This document shows, piece after piece, positions 41,900-54,006 of a stretch of DNA of 64,000 bases; position 1 is the first letter of the stretch; every line of letters begins with the position of its first letter. The notes below the pieces were generated by a model. The model was not told the DNA's origin, ran no database searches, and saw nothing but the letters and a program-made list of their open reading frames with translations. Where the stretch lies: contig CBFFRQ010000041.1 in assembly GCA_965644315.1 (NCBI GenBank), forward strand, positions 178,506-242,505, read 5' to 3'. Both the position numbers and the translations under genes were made by a program. The stretch comes from Caecitellus pseudoparvulus. Taxonomy: Eukaryota > Bigyra: Bicosoecida.

Positions 41900-43343
41900 A
41901 TGGCAGAAGCCTTTTCAGAGACAGTCCCAGCAGCCGCTGCGGATGGAGAGGAAGTGGCAGCAACAGCGCCCGCCGGGCAGGGCGAGCAAGCCGACCTGGA
42001 CTTGACTTTGCGGCCGCCACCAGTAGAAACCGGGGTGCCCAAGGGCAGCACAGCCCAAGCCGCAGAGGCGTCGGGGGGCAGCACCCTGGAATCGCAAGGC
42101 TCCACCCCGGCGCGGCCAGCTGGGGAAGGAACTGCTGAGCCAGGCGAAGCCAGCAGCCTGCGGTTCGGAGGGCTGCGCTCCTTGCAGCTGCACGCAACTC
42201 TGGGAACGGGCACGTCTGGGAGGGTGAGGTTGGCATATCACAAGACTCGCAAAGCTTGGTACGCGCTGAAAATCCTGAAGAAGAGCGAGGTATGCTGTAG
42301 GAAGCTTGCACCGCCTGCGTTTCAGGAGCGTATCACTCGCCTTGCATTGTGGGCGCAGATCATCAAGATCAAGCAGTCCTCACACGTCAAGAGCGAAGTG
42401 CGCATCTTAAAGAAGATTGGGCACCCATTCCTGGTCGGCTTGTGAGTTTCGAGGCGGCGCGGGCGTTCGATTTGCCGGCCCCCTGCATGACTCCGAGCAC
42501 GCCCTGCCACCCCGCCAACCCAGGTGTGGCTTCCATCAAGACGCAAAGCGACTGTACCTTCTGCTGGAGTATGTTCCAGGTGGCGAGCTGTTTTCCCTCC
42601 TGCGCAAAGAAGTCCGGTGCGTGGTGTGTGTGCATGCGTGGCGCTTCGAGTCGCACACACACACACATTCCCCCAACCACAGGTTTTCCCCCGACGTCGC
42701 CAAGTTCTACACGTGCCAAATTGTGCTTGCGTTGGAGTACCTTCACTCCCTGGGCATCGTGTTCCGTGATCTGAAGCCGGAGAACATCCTCATTGGGAAG
42801 GATGGCTATGCGAAGGTGACTGACTTCGGCTTCGCCAAGGTGCTGTCAGGAGATCGGACGTACACGTTCTGTGGAACGCCAGAGTACTTGGCCCCTGAGA
42901 TCATCCAGAGCAAAGGCCACGACACGTCCGTGGACTGGTGGGCCCTGGGCATCCTCGTGTACGAGATGCTGGCAGGCTACCCGCCCTTCAGCGACGAGAA
43001 CCCGTTCGGCATCTACCAGAAGATTCTGTCGGGCAAAGTCATCTTCCCAGAGCACGTGCCTGCTGCTGCGCGGGACTTCGTGCGCAAACTTCTGAAAGCA
43101 GACTGGACACGGCGCCTGGGGTGCCAGCGGGGCGGCGCGGCAGACGTCAAGCGCCACAGGTGGTTTGAAGAGTTGGACTGGGGCACGGTGCTCGCCCGCG
43201 TCATCCCCGCGCCCTGGCTGCCGCCCATTGCCGCAGAGGACGACACGAGGAACTTCGACGAGTACCCAGACAGCGACGGGGAGGGCGGAGCAGCACTGAG
43301 CGGCAAGGCTGCCACGTTGTTCGACGACTTGGGCGGCTTCTGA
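41900..43343 (+). CDS. AGC-family protein kinase, PKA catalytic-subunit-like (4 exons)
   Basis: Modelled as join(41900..42289, 42359..42441, 42524..42616, 42683..43343), 408 aa. A ~90-aa low-complexity N-terminus precedes the kinase: GTGTSGRVRL, YALKILKKSE, KSEVRILKKIGHPFLVGL, LYLLLEYVPGGELFSLLR, RFSPDVAKFYTCQIVLALEYLHS, FRDLKPENIL, DFGFAKVL, TFCGTPEYLAPE, DWWALGILVYEMLAGYPPF, RRLGCQRGGAADVKRHRWF. The GTPEYLAPE activation loop with TFCGT and the W-WALG block identify the AGC group, PKA/PRKX branch. The HRD motif is FRD. The C-tail has NFDEYPDSD but not a clear PKA FxxF end. Intron 3 carries a CA-repeat (42655-42666). The stop overlaps AATGCA (TGAATGCA, motif 43343-43348). Confidence 0.93.
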
Positions 43344-43387
43344 ATGCAGGTTGCGCGAGGTTCTGTGCATTGAGACACTGCAGGGCA

Positions 43388-44496
43388 CTACACTTCCACT
43401 CCTGGGTTGGCCTCCTTCCATGCGGCCAGCTCGCTCGCAAAGCGCTCCTTGTCCGCGGCTGCCTTGGCCTTCCACTCCGCCTGGTCAGCCTCCTTCCACA
43501 TGGCGCCCAGGATCTTGCCCAACTCGGGGATCTTGGCGTCAGGGTTGGCGGCCTTCACCTCAGGGCGCACGCTCTGAGTGAACAGCATGTACGGCCCCAG
43601 AGCTGCCTTGGGGTACCCTTCGGGCTTGGCCTTCTTGGCCTTCTTGGCCTTGGTCTTGCCCGCGTCCGCGCCTTCGCTCCGGCTGCTGGCACGCTTCGTT
43701 CCCTTGGTCTTCTTCACAGGGGAAGAGCTGCCAGCAGCTGCCACCGCCTTGGCGGGTGCAGCCTTCACGTTGCTGTGGGGCTTGGCCAAGAAGGCCACCA
43801 GGCGGGAGGCCAGCTCCAGGGAGGCACCACTCTTGTCCAGGCCCATGAAGGCCAGCGCGTCCTTCAGCAGGGCGATGGTCCACACCTTGGAAGACGTGAT
43901 GCGCTCCACAATCTTCTCCGCATCGAAGCCTGCAGCATCGTACCCACAGAAAGCGCGGATGTTCTTCTTGCGGGAAGCAACAGCGCCCTGAGCAGGGGGG
44001 GGGGCGGCGGCGGCGTGGCTTCGCCTGCGCAAGCACCTTCTGCGCAAGCGCCGGGCGTCGCACCTGCGTGCCAAACAGCAGGCGATGGATCTGCTTCAGA
44101 ATCTCCACATCAGCCGTCACACGGGACAGGTGGTAGTTCACTGCGTTGGAGGTCGGGTGGACGAGTCGTTCGGGCGCTGCAGGTCTGGCGTGGTGACGTT
44201 CTGCGAGTGCGGAAATTGAACACGCCAACACCCGCAAACTGCAAACGCAGTTCCCAGCCGCTTATCGCGCCCCACTCGACATTCCACTCACCAATGTCAA
44301 GATCCCCCAGCTTGACACCTTCTCCCTGTGGAAAAGGTCGCAAAAGAGTCTTCCGTGACATGCCAGAGAGCATGCAGGCGTGTTGATGCACACCAACCTT
44401 CGGCACAGCAAAAGCCTTGCCAGTGCCTGCCTGAGGACCCTCGGGCATCAGACGGGCAGGGGGCACCCTGGAGCGACCCTCAACTGCAGCAGCCAT
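43388..44496 (-). CDS. DEK-like chromatin protein with C-terminal HMG box (4 exons)
   Basis: Modelled as complement(43388..43987, 44064..44200, 44292..44325, 44398..44496), 289 aa. Spliced, the N-terminal half follows DEK: FAVPKGEGVKLGDLDI, SNAVNYHLSRV, LKQIHRLLFGTQ + GAVASRKKNIRAFCGYD, then LLKDALAFMGLDKSGASLELASRLVAFL, the DEK SAP-like unit. Residues ~180-215 are Lys-rich. The C-terminus is an HMG box (~215-285): ALGPYMLFTQSVRPEVKAAN, ILGAMWKEADQAEWKAKAAADKERFASELAAW. Plant and animal DEK end in a DEK-C domain instead. Likely nuclear, binding distorted DNA. One donor is GTTGGT, unusual here. Intron 2 contains CAATTTCCGCA (minus sense, 44208-44218), also seen upstream of ABCF. AATGCA (minus sense, 43366-43371) 17 nt past the stop. 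Confidence 0.85.
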
Positions 44497-44684
44497 GGCG
44501 AGTGTGGGTGGGAGGTGTGGTACTGCTGCGGCTGCGGCAGTACGAGTGCAACGATGCGACGCTGAGTCAGAGACGCAGTGATGGAAGGTGGGCACCGTCC
44601 AGGGACATACGGAAAGCTGGTGGCGGAGAAAGCGGCACAGCGGGGCTCGTGTTGGGCTGAAATAGTTGATTGTGCCGCTAGCTG

Positions 44685-44690
44685 TGCATT
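44685..44690 (-). terminator. AATGCA (minus sense) after the exchanger gene
   Basis: Plus-strand TGCATT, 94 nt beyond the stop at 44784, within the 287-nt gap between this gene and the DEK start. Function inferred. Confidence 0.35.
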
Positions 44691-44783
44691 GCTCGCTCGA
44701 CCATGCTGCTGCTGGGAGGGGGGGGCGATGCTCGTTGGAGCCCCCTGCGCGCAAGCACTTGGACGAGCTGTGGGCTGAGAAGG

Positions 44784-47700
44784 CTACTTGGCGCCTTGCG
44801 CCGTGTCGCTCATGCCCCCCGGCACGTGCTGGATACCAACAATCATCCTAGAGGCGTCGTCGTGCTCAGCTGACCCTGCACTGTCCATTGACAGCATGCT
44901 GGCGGTGTGGCTGGTGGGAATGGCCTGCAGCGGCCGCGCCGCAAGGTTGGGCATGCTGACCACTCCACCCCGAGAGGGGGGCATTTCGCCACTGCCATGC
45001 GAGTCTGACGTGTCCTGGCTCTCCAAGTGCGCCGCGTCTACCTGCTGGAAGGTGGGGCCCGCATGCACTGCAGAGTCGTACGTCTCACCCCGTGTCCCAG
45101 TCAAGCTTGCCAGCGAATCAGTGGACGGAAAGCGGGACGCTCGCAGCATTGTGGACATTGCCAGCTTGCTGGCCGTGGGGCCCCTGACTCGGGTGTCCCC
45201 AACCCCCTGCGTCGCGGCGGGCTTGATGGGCGGCTGCCGCCGCAGGGCCAGGTGAGCTTCGGCGAGTGGCCTCCGAATGGTGGAAGCATGGCTGGCCCTG
45301 CGCTGCCGCCTGGCTGCCCCAGCCTCCAGACGAGACGCCGCACACGCTGTGTCAGACGCGTAACCAGGCAAGTCTGCCGCCAGGTGGCGACGGGGCGCAC
45401 GTGCAGCAGAGAGGCTGCGTGCCTTGCGACGGCGCGTGGGCGCGGCGGAGCCCCCTGCCGCGGCAGCAGCGGCAGCTTGTCCCACAGGCACTCGCCAGTC
45501 AGAGTTGTGCTCCCGGAGGTGCAGCAGGCTGAGAACTGGGGCATTCGCCCAAGCAGTGCGCAGGGCTTGGCGCGTGCGAGGATCAGACATGCCAGCTGCG
45601 CGAGCGACAGACACAGCCTTGCTGCGCTGGAACAGCGTGCGCGACCGGGGAAGTACCCCCAGCAAGTACTCGTAGCCCTGTGCGAGAGAGTGGGCATCCA
45701 GGGCTGTCGACACGTCAGCGCTGGGGTGAGGGTGCCCAGCGCTGGCGCCAGGCAAAGCGGGGGGCAGAGGCGACGCCCGCACCGTTGCCAGCTGAGAGGC
45801 GGTAGTTGGGCTTGCCGCGAGAGGGGACCGGGGCGCGTGTGGCCACATGCTTGGGCGATCCACGCGCAGGTACTTCGCCTGGGCCGTCGTCATGAACACG
45901 GGCGCGGCAGACATGCCGGCAGACTGGGAGGCGTACACTGCCAGGCGAGCCTGCTCCACGTCGTCGCCTGCTGCGTCTGCCGGGCGCCCTGTCTGCCACC
46001 ACCGCTTGGAACCCAGCTCAAGCGCAGTGCGGCGGCGCCAGGCACACGAGGGGACACGGCGGTACCCCGGCAGAGACGCCACGGCACACCACAGCGTGGC
46101 ATCGTGGCTGCCAGGCGGCACGGTGTGCATGACATCGTCATTAGGTGACGTTGCCAGCTCCACGTAGCCGGAGGAGGGAGGGGCCACTGCCGAACCACCG
46201 CCCCCACCAAGGGTACTACTGTGTGACGCTGAAGGGGAGAGAGCGGAGTCGCCATGGCCGTGCCAGAACTTCTGCGCGCTGGCTGTGGAGGTGGGGCGAG
46301 CTGGTGTTGACACGCCACGGATGCCCGTGGCGGGTGGCGGGCGGGCAGCACCACTGCCCAGCGTGGCCCTCATGCTCGCCGCATCTGCCACAGGCAGACG
46401 CCCCTCCCCCAGGACCAGGGGCTTCATGGCGGGGTTCATGGCGGACCCGCCCAGCTTCGAACCAGCAGCACGTTTGGACGCCGAGGCCTGTGCAGCGGCT
46501 GCGGCGGCTGCAGCAGGGGAGCTGATGAGCACGCCACTGTCAGCGGCGCCTGCCCCCGCGGGACCGACTGCGGTTGATGAGAGGCGCGAAGCAGCCCGCT
46601 GCCCGACGTGGCGCAGCTGGCGCTTGGTGTGCACCTCTGCCATGAGCGCTGCATGCTGCTGCGTGAACAGCCTTGCGTGGCGGTCAGGAATGAGTAAGAG
46701 GCGGGTGCCCTTGCTGAACCACCGCCACTCGTCCCCGCCGGCACGCTTCTTCGGCAGGTCAAGGTACGCAAAGGCGCGACGGTGCACGTAGAACTCGGAG
46801 TCCTCTAGCTCTTGCAGGCCGCCCTTCGTAGTGCGCGCGTGGTAGTCCGGGTCGTACTCATCAGCCCCAGCTTCCGCGTCACCTCCCAGGCCGATGGTGC
46901 GCGTGAAGTTGCCTACCCACCCCGCCACGCTGTCCATGAAGGAGTTGGAGGACTGGCGAGGTGCTTGAATGGACTCAGCCTCAGCTGCGTGCCCGCCGCC
47001 CATGGCGCCCATCTCCACGTCGCCTTCCTCCTCGTAAAAGCTGTCATCAGCATAAGCCAGCGTCGGGGACTCGCACCCAGCTGCAGCTCCACTGCCACCA
47101 CCTGGGGCGTCTTGGGGCGGCGTTTCAAAGCTCGCCACCCCCACACACTGCGCCACCTCCAATGCGCTTGCTGAGCGAATGTGAGTGCGGGAGGGCAGGG
47201 AAATGTCGCTCATGCTTTTTGGGGCCATGATGGCGCCGCCAGCCTCTTCCGCAGCAAGGCGGCCAGACCCTGAGCGCGAGATGCCGATGGGCTCACCCAC
47301 CGTGGTCACACGCTGGGGCGTCGGGCGCAGGCGTCGGCTGCTGGCGGGGGGCATGCGCATGCGCTGCCTCTCGACAAAGAGCCGGTCAGCGAGCAGTGCA
47401 GCCCTGCGGTTCTTGGGCACCAGCTCCGCGCCTGTGAGCAGGATGGCGCGGTAGGGGATGCGGATGGGGCGTTTCGGCTCTGGCCGCACAAACTCCGTGT
47501 CCTGAATGATCTGCCTGATCTGGGCGGGCTTCAGGCTGATCTTCAGCTCCGCTGCCAAGAGAGCCTCGGCGACGATGACCGCCGCCATGCGGCACAGCAC
47601 CTCCTCCAGCGGCGCGGCGATGCGGCGGGGGATGGATACGTCTCGGTTGGGCTTGGACTTGAGCAGGCGGAAGATGTCCGACGCAGAGAAGTACACGGCC

Positions 47701-50700
47701 ACGACCGGCCCGTTGCAGACGCTGGACACCAGCGTGCGCTGCCCCGTCAACATGCTGAGCAAGCCAACCACAGCGCCTGACCCGACGGTGTCGATGAGGC
47801 GCCCCGCTTGCTTGTTTGAGTGCAGGGTGGACGTGACCAGGCGAGTCAGCAGGTTCCCTGTGCGGGAGCCGGCGCTGCTGTGGCTGTCAGCACGGGAAGC
47901 GGTGATGGAGTCCGAGCCTTCCGTTGCGGAGCGCACCATGGCAGCAGCTGTGGAGCCAGTCACCGTCAGGCCCCGCGTCAGGTTGCGCGAGCGCGACTTG
48001 GACAGGCCCTCCATTACCTCAGCGGCTTGCCCCGTGCCCATGGGGCCCAGCTCGTACCGGCCTTTCGCGGCTGCGTGGGACTCGTACCTGGTCTTCTCGC
48101 GGCCTGTCGCACGGGCCCACTTGTAGGCAGCTGCCGTCGCTGCAGAGCTTACAGCCGACCCTGACCCAGCCAGGTCTGGCGTGGCGGCACCTGAGGACGT
48201 GGGGCTGATGCGCCGCATGATGCTGACAGAGCCGCGCACGATGATGTAGAAGCCGCTAGACTTCTCCGACTGGTTCATGATGGTGTCCCCGTCTTGGTAC
48301 ACCTTGCGGTGCGAGTGTGTGTACAGAGCGTTGAAGGTGTCGTCATCCAGGTCTGCCAAGTAGCCCACGTTGCGGAGGAGGTCCACTTCGCTGGGTGCCT
48401 TGGTCGCAATCTTGACCCGCTTCCAGGCAGAGTACACGCGCTCTGAAATGGCCTTGTGCTCACGAGCCTCGATTTCACCATGTGCCTGCAGGCGCTTGGC
48501 GACGTTCGCGATGTCATGAATGAGCGCGCGCATGACGTGCTTGGTCTTGACGGCGCCTGCCAGCTCCGGCAGTGTGGCCTCCACATCAGCCAAGTACCCT
48601 TGGCCGAGCGACACCTGTGCCAGGGACTCCTTCACGATGGCCTTGGCCACAGTTCGGCTGCGGATGACTTTGTGGAAGATGTGGTGCACGGCGCGGTGCC
48701 CCTCGATGAAGCCAAACACCAGGTCGAACTCGAAGGACATGCTCTCCAACAGCCACCACTGGCTGAAGTCTGGCAGGAACGTGCACAGGGCCTTCAGGGC
48801 CTCTCGCAAGGGGTTGGCATGGATCAAGTGCTGCACCACTTCGAAATCCTGCAGGCTCTGTGCGGGGCGGTCTTGGCAGCTGGATGCTGCTTCCTGCAGT
48901 TGTGTGACAGCCGCTCGTCCCACCATGCCGCTCTCAAAGAGCTCCCAGTACTCCGCCTTGAGTAGATTGTAAAACCGGTACCGACCTTCTGACAGCAGGT
49001 CGTCGTCCAGAGCTTGAGCGCCCTGCGTTGTGGAGGCGGCTCGCGCCCTCAGCGCAGCTGGCTTAAAGTCTTGATGCTTGCCGTAGCGCGTGAGGAAGGC
49101 CTCGCCGCCATCTGATCCATCCTTCTGGAATGGCGGTGTGGACGCGCCGTCCCTGCCAAACCCCGACACGGAGTGCGTGCGGCGCCGCAGGGAAGGTGTC
49201 TCGCTGGTGCTCCTTCCATCCAAGCTTGTCGAGTGTGCTCGTGTGGGTCGCAAAGGAGGGCGGGAGCCCGACTTCAGGTGCCGCCCGCCAGACGATGCGC
49301 TGGACGCCGAGATGGTGCGCTTCACCGGGATGGGCGCTTGCTCCCCAACACTCGCCGACAGGTCGGGGGGGGAAGCGGAGGGTCCACGGGCGGCGATGCC
49401 CAGCACACGGGGAGGGGCGGCACCGACTGCGGCGTGGTGCTCCGCAACATCCTCCGCCTCCTCCAACCGCCCCTTCATGGAGCTCACACTGCCTGCAACA
49501 GACTCGACACTGGCGGCGTCGCTGTCCGACACTGTCGCGCCACCTCCACTTGAGCCCGACAGGTCGGAGCGGGAGGAATTTGTGTACAGGCTCTCCTCAC
49601 TGGTGGCAGTGAGGGCGCTGCCAACGCTCGCAGCATCGTCCCCCTCATTGTCGCTGGCATACCCGTCAGCTGGGCCAGCGGGTGCCGCGGCACCTGGCGT
49701 CACAACTCCGCTAGAGGCGGGCGGTGGATCCAGGACGCCCTCTGAGGCGTCAGCTGGGTTCTTTTTCGTCCTGCGCTTGCCACGCCCCTTGCGTCGGCGT
49801 GCTCTGCGCTTGGCGCTGTCACCCCGGGCCACCCGCGCCGCACCACACATGCCTGCATCGCCTGCCTCGGGACTCTCGGAATCTTCCGTGACCACCACCA
49901 GGGGTGATGTTGGGCTCAGGGGCGTGCCCCCGGCCTGCCGCCGCGTCACGCCCAAACCGAAGCGCCCACTGTGCCCACGCATGTCAGAACTGGAGCCAGA
50001 CTCCTCAATGGTGCTGAGTTCGTGGGGCAGCTTCACCTTAGGGTGTGGGACAGGCGCCGGGCCAGTGCCCTTGCTGTCTTCCAAAACCACTGCTGCATGC
50101 TTGGGCTCCGGGGAGGAGCTGAGCACACCCAGCAGTGGCGGTGTGGACACCGGCCCCTTCAAAGGCGGCCCCGGCAGATCACTGCTTGCCAACTGCGCCA
50201 CACGCACTGGGCGTGCTGATGCGCCGGCTTGACTGCCTGCTTTTGCCGCGCTGGTGGGCTGCGGGCCATCCAGAGACAGCGGGGCGTGCCCCAGGGCGCC
50301 AGCCGGGGCCAGGCGTGCTCGCAGGGCAGGCGACGTCCCCAGCACGATCTCCTCCTCCTCCTTGAGCGGCACACAGGCGGTGCACACGGCACAGCGGTCT
50401 GGGCAGCAAGCACACCATGCGCAGTGACTGCGCAGGAAGTGGCGCACGCCGCCAGACCTCGCCGCCTGGGCGAAGCGGTTCCGGGCTTGCAGCGCTTGCA
50501 GCTGGGCGTACAGGTCGTCAAAGACCGTGCCCATGAAGCTCTCCACGGCGGCCCAGTCCACTGACGAGTACGAAGGGTCCCCTCGCAGCTGGCGGTGCTT
50601 GGCCAGGGTGTGGTGTTCGATGTGGTGCAGGGCTGTCGCGAACATGAGCTCGCTGGCCTCCGTGCGGCTGACCAGGCCCAAGTACTTCAGCAGGGTGCTG

Positions 50701-52183
50701 GTGGTGGAGGCGTTCACGAGCAGGGTCAGCGCGGCAATGCCTGCCATGTAGAACAGGAAGCGCGCGGCAGTCTCGGAGTCCTGCTCCTCCTCGTCCAGGA
50801 AGAGAGCCAGCACGAGGCCGACAGCACCGCGCAGGCCGGACCAAGACATGACAATGATCTCATTGAAGGTGATGCCGTACCCAAGGTTGCGCAGGACAGG
50901 CCACATGATGACCAAGGTCAGGAAACGCACGACATTCAAGACGAGATACAGCAGCAGCAGCCAGAGCCAGTCGGAGCCGCTGATGAACTCGGAGTTGAAG
51001 CCCCGTTCCATGATGACTGCCCCAGACAGCACAAACACGACGGTATTGGCCAGGTACTCCACCATTTCCCAGAACTCGTGCAGGGTCTCGTGCTCATGCA
51101 CGGCTGTCCGGCCCCCGGCAGCCATGGCCAGGCCCAAGGCCACCGTCGCCAGCACGCCGCTCACGTGCACAGGAGTGACTTCAGCCAGCACGAACGTGCC
51201 GTAGGCAGCAAAGACAGTGGTGGCGATCTGCGCGACGATGTCAAAGTGCAGGGCATTCAGCACTCGGACAGTGATCCACCCGGCCGCCACCCCCAGCGCG
51301 ACGCCGCCCAGGGAGAGCTGTGCGAAGAAGGCCACTGTCTCCCCCCCGTCACGCGCCTGCCCCTTCATGGCATCTGCGAAGACGATGAAGAGCACCATGG
51401 CAGTTCCATCGTTGAACAGCGACTCGCCCTCGATGAGCAAGCTCAGGCGTGGAGAAGCTCCCAATTCACGGAGCAGGGCCACCTGTGCAGAGCAGCAAAG
51501 GCCCGGAGTGCATCGCTTGCGTTTCATGGCGCTGGCAGCGTTTCAGCGGTGCACCCGCACCGCAGAGGGCACGCACCACAGCCACGGGATCGGTGGCGCT
51601 CAACATGGCGCCGAATGCCAGCCCTTCGTTCCAGCCCCACCCGAAGGGCATGGCGTAGATGGCAAAGAGGGCCGTCATGATGGAGGCCAGGGCCACTCCC
51701 GGCACAGCCAGCACCAGCATCTGGGGGATTTCCCGGGAGAACACATGGTAATCAACAGCCATTGCCGAGCCGAAGATGAGCGCGGGCAAGAAGATGACGA
51801 GGATGAGCTCGGGAGACACATTCACCCATGACTCCAGGCTGTCCCCCAGGATGCCCATGCCGCCTTGCAGGTGCCAGAACCCCAAGAGAGTGCCGATGAC
51901 CTGCATGTGAGGGTGTGTGCGGAAGCTGCTGGCTGGGCGTGGTTGGCGCAAGCGTGGCGCCCCGGCTCACCAACAACACCACAGTGTATGGCAGCAGCAG
52001 CCAGCGGCCGGCACTGCGGCTGAGGATGCCCAGCAGCACAGCAGCAAACATGAACACCGCTCCGCCCGTGTGGTCCACGTGAAAAGACCGGGCAGCGTCA
52101 TGCTCCCCGTGCCCCGCCTCTTCATTGGCGGCAGCCACGGCGCATCCCACCGCGAGAAGCAGGGGCAGCAGCCCTGACATCAT
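44784..52183 (-). CDS. giant SOS1-type Na+/H+ exchanger with cyclic-nucleotide-binding region (3 exons)
   Basis: Modelled as complement(44784..51482, 51577..51900, 51971..52183), ~2411 aa. The N-terminus MMSGLLPLLLAVGCAVAAANEE looks like a signal peptide. About 12 membrane segments follow, with the exchanger motifs SATDPVAV + VALLRELGASPRLSLLIEGESLFNDGTA (ion-binding Asp), VHVSGVLATVALGL and SWSGLRGAVGLVLAL. Splice joins fall exactly in DPVAV|VALL. The long cytoplasmic part has an SOS1/SLC9C-like helical domain (~950-1200; FEFDLVFGFIEGHRAVHHI) and a cyclic-nucleotide-binding-like domain starting at ~1225 (YQDGDTIMNQSEKSSGFYIIVRGSVSI), interrupted by ~135 low-complexity residues before its second half (~1410; VVGLLSMLTGQRTLVSSV). 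The last ~1000 residues are mostly disordered. SOS1 is ~1150 aa, so this is twice the usual size. Probably plasma- or flagellar-membrane; that is inference. Confidence 0.88.
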
Positions 52184-52311
52184 GTCAAACACTCATTTGT
52201 CGAAATACCCCGCGGACAACTTGCCGCAGCGCGTCGGTGGTGACGCAGCTAACGTGCTGAGCATCGTGGTGTGGTGTGGATTTTGCCCGCCACGCTGGCG
52301 CTGCAGCCAGC

Positions 52312-54006
52312 TCACCTGCGCCGCTGCTCTGGGCGATCGTACCTCCCCCGAGCCCCTCGGCGACCACCAACATCACCCCCTTGGCCTGAAGGTGGCGGGG
52401 GGGGCAGTCCTAGGCCCCCCTTCCCCTTCACCCGCCCTGCAGTGTCGATGTCGTCACCCATGCCACCAAAGTGCCCTCGCTGCGCAGCCGCGAGCTGGCG
52501 CCCCCCTGCATACCACATGCCAGCAGCACCCCGGCGCTGGTCTTTGTGACTCTCGCTGCCTTCTCGCGCTGCGTCAGCCCCCCACGCCATGCCAGGCCCG
52601 CCGACGTCAGTGGGCGCGTTGCCTTCCCCACGCCGGAAGCCACTGCGGGAAGCGCCGAAGCCGTACCCCTCCTGCGCCGCGAAAGTCGTGTCTTCTGCAG
52701 ACAAGTGTGTCCACTTGGTGCGGCTTTTCTTGCCAAAGTCCTTCACCTGCATCACCTTCGGCAGCAGGCGCTTGTCCACCTTGTCCATGCCAGTGGCCGC
52801 GTCAGCTGATCGCAGCCGCACATCGTCCTTGTCCTTCAACGACGCCTCGTCCATGTAGAACGCGCCCTTGTGGTGGTACTTCTGCAGGAAACCACGTGCA
52901 CCGCGGGCCTTCTCCTTCCCTGGCTTCAACCCTGCCGCCACCAACCGTGCATCGTCAGCTGCTCGCTCCTCGTCCGTCATCTTGCGGCGGGCGGCAATGG
53001 CCTCCTCCTCAGCCCGTGCCGCCGCCGCCGCGTCCAGGTCGCGCTTCAAACGCTTCAGCTCCCGCAGTTTCCACGCCTCAATGTCGGCCTCCTCCTCTTC
53101 GCTCAAGTCGGCGTCGTCAGGCAGGTCGGCGTCAGAGCCCTCAGCCTCCGCTGCGGCCTCGGCCTCGGCATCCGCCACCAACGTCGCCACCAGGGCCTTG
53201 CTCTCCTGGGCCCTGGCAGCTGCCTCAGCTGCCTTGGCGGCTTCTGCCGCTTTGGCCTCCGCCTCCTCCTCCTCCTCCGTCTTGATAGTACTGCGCCGTG
53301 ACTTGGGCACGAACACCGGCTTCAGCAGCACAGGCGCCGAAGCCTCAGGCTCACCCTCGCTGCTGCTGTCGCTGTCGCTGCTGTCACTATCGTCGCTACT
53401 ACTGCTGCCGTCGCTGCTGCTCCCACTGGAGGCACTGCCCGGGGCGCCCTCCTCACCTCCCCGGCGTCCACGACGAGAAATGGAGGCGTCCGAATCGCTG
53501 CCAGCTACGTGCGCTGCGCCTGCCACAGGCACTGCCGACAAGCTGATGGCCGGGGCAGCGCCGCGGGAAGCCAGTGCCGCAGAGATGTCTGGTGCGGGTT
53601 CTCCTGCAGGCGCTTGGGCTGCAGCGGCTCTGGCCTTGGCACGCGCGCGGGCCAGCGCCAACGCTGCGCCATCATCTGAGCTGTCACTGTCGCTGCCGGA
53701 CAGTGACCTCCCAGGCCTGCCCGCGACCGCGTCCGTAGCTTCAACTTCATCTTCAGACTCGTAGTCTTCCACTCGTTCAGATTCGGGGTGGGCTGGCCCT
53801 GCCTGCGCTTCAGCAGCCAGCTCGGAGCCAGAGGCAGCTGCGGTAATTGCTGGGCCTGAGCCACCCGCTGTTGTCACCCCTGCGGCTTTCCAACCAGGTT
53901 GATGCCCCGCTCGGTGCCTGCGCACTCTCTTCTTGGGGTCTATCTTCGGTTTAAACCCTTCATAGTCGTCTCGCCTGCGGAGGGGTGGCTCAGACGGCGC
54001 GTGCAT
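52312..54006 (-). CDS. MFAP1: MFAP1, spliceosomal B-complex protein
   Basis: 564 aa from the ATG at 54006. Conserved MFAP1 blocks are KPVFVPKSRRSTIKTEEE, EEEADIEAWKLRELKRLKRD, MTDEERAADDA, GFLQKYHHKGAFYMD, LLPKVMQVKDFGKKSRTKWTHL and DTTF. A conserved N-terminal patch KKRVRRHRAGHQPGW matches the KVKRYRPGKAPDWA-like motif of the family. MFAP1 is a B-complex-specific splicing factor that binds PRP38, fitting for a gene-dense genome full of introns. An alternative 5' end exists: ATG at 54127 (MAGVGKDQLVQIFG...) spliced at a GTTCGT donor to the CCGCAG acceptor (introns of ~49 nt), giving ...SRK + RDDYEGFKPK in frame. The alternative has the Met-Ala start typical here and is the first ATG on the transcript. 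No AATGCA after its stop. 128 nt from the exchanger start. Confidence 0.88.
   Translation of the reverse strand: MHAPSEPPLRRRDDYEGFKPKIDPKKRVRRHRAGHQPGWKAAGVTTAGGSGPAITAAASGSELAAEAQAGPAHPESERVEDYESEDEVEATDAVAGRPGRSLSGSDSDSSDDGAALALARARAKARAAAAQAPAGEPAPDISAALASRGAAPAISLSAVPVAGAAHVAGSDSDASISRRGRRGGEEGAPGSASSGSSSDGSSSSDDSDSSDSDSSSEGEPEASAPVLLKPVFVPKSRRSTIKTEEEEEAEAKAAEAAKAAEAAARAQESKALVATLVADAEAEAAAEAEGSDADLPDDADLSEEEEADIEAWKLRELKRLKRDLDAAAAARAEEEAIAARRKMTDEERAADDARLVAAGLKPGKEKARGARGFLQKYHHKGAFYMDEASLKDKDDVRLRSADAATGMDKVDKRLLPKVMQVKDFGKKSRTKWTHLSAEDTTFAAQEGYGFGASRSGFRRGEGNAPTDVGGPGMAWGADAAREGSESHKDQRRGAAGMWYAGGRQLAAAQRGHFGGMGDDIDTAGRVKGKGGLGLPPPPPSGQGGDVGGRRGARGRYDRPEQRRR

Noticed and set aside
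42655-42666. CA dinucleotide run
   Set aside because: A short microsatellite inside PKA-like intron 3; noted there, no function claimed.
49090-50232. 380-aa plus-strand frame
   Set aside because: Antisense of the disordered part of the Na+/H+ exchanger.
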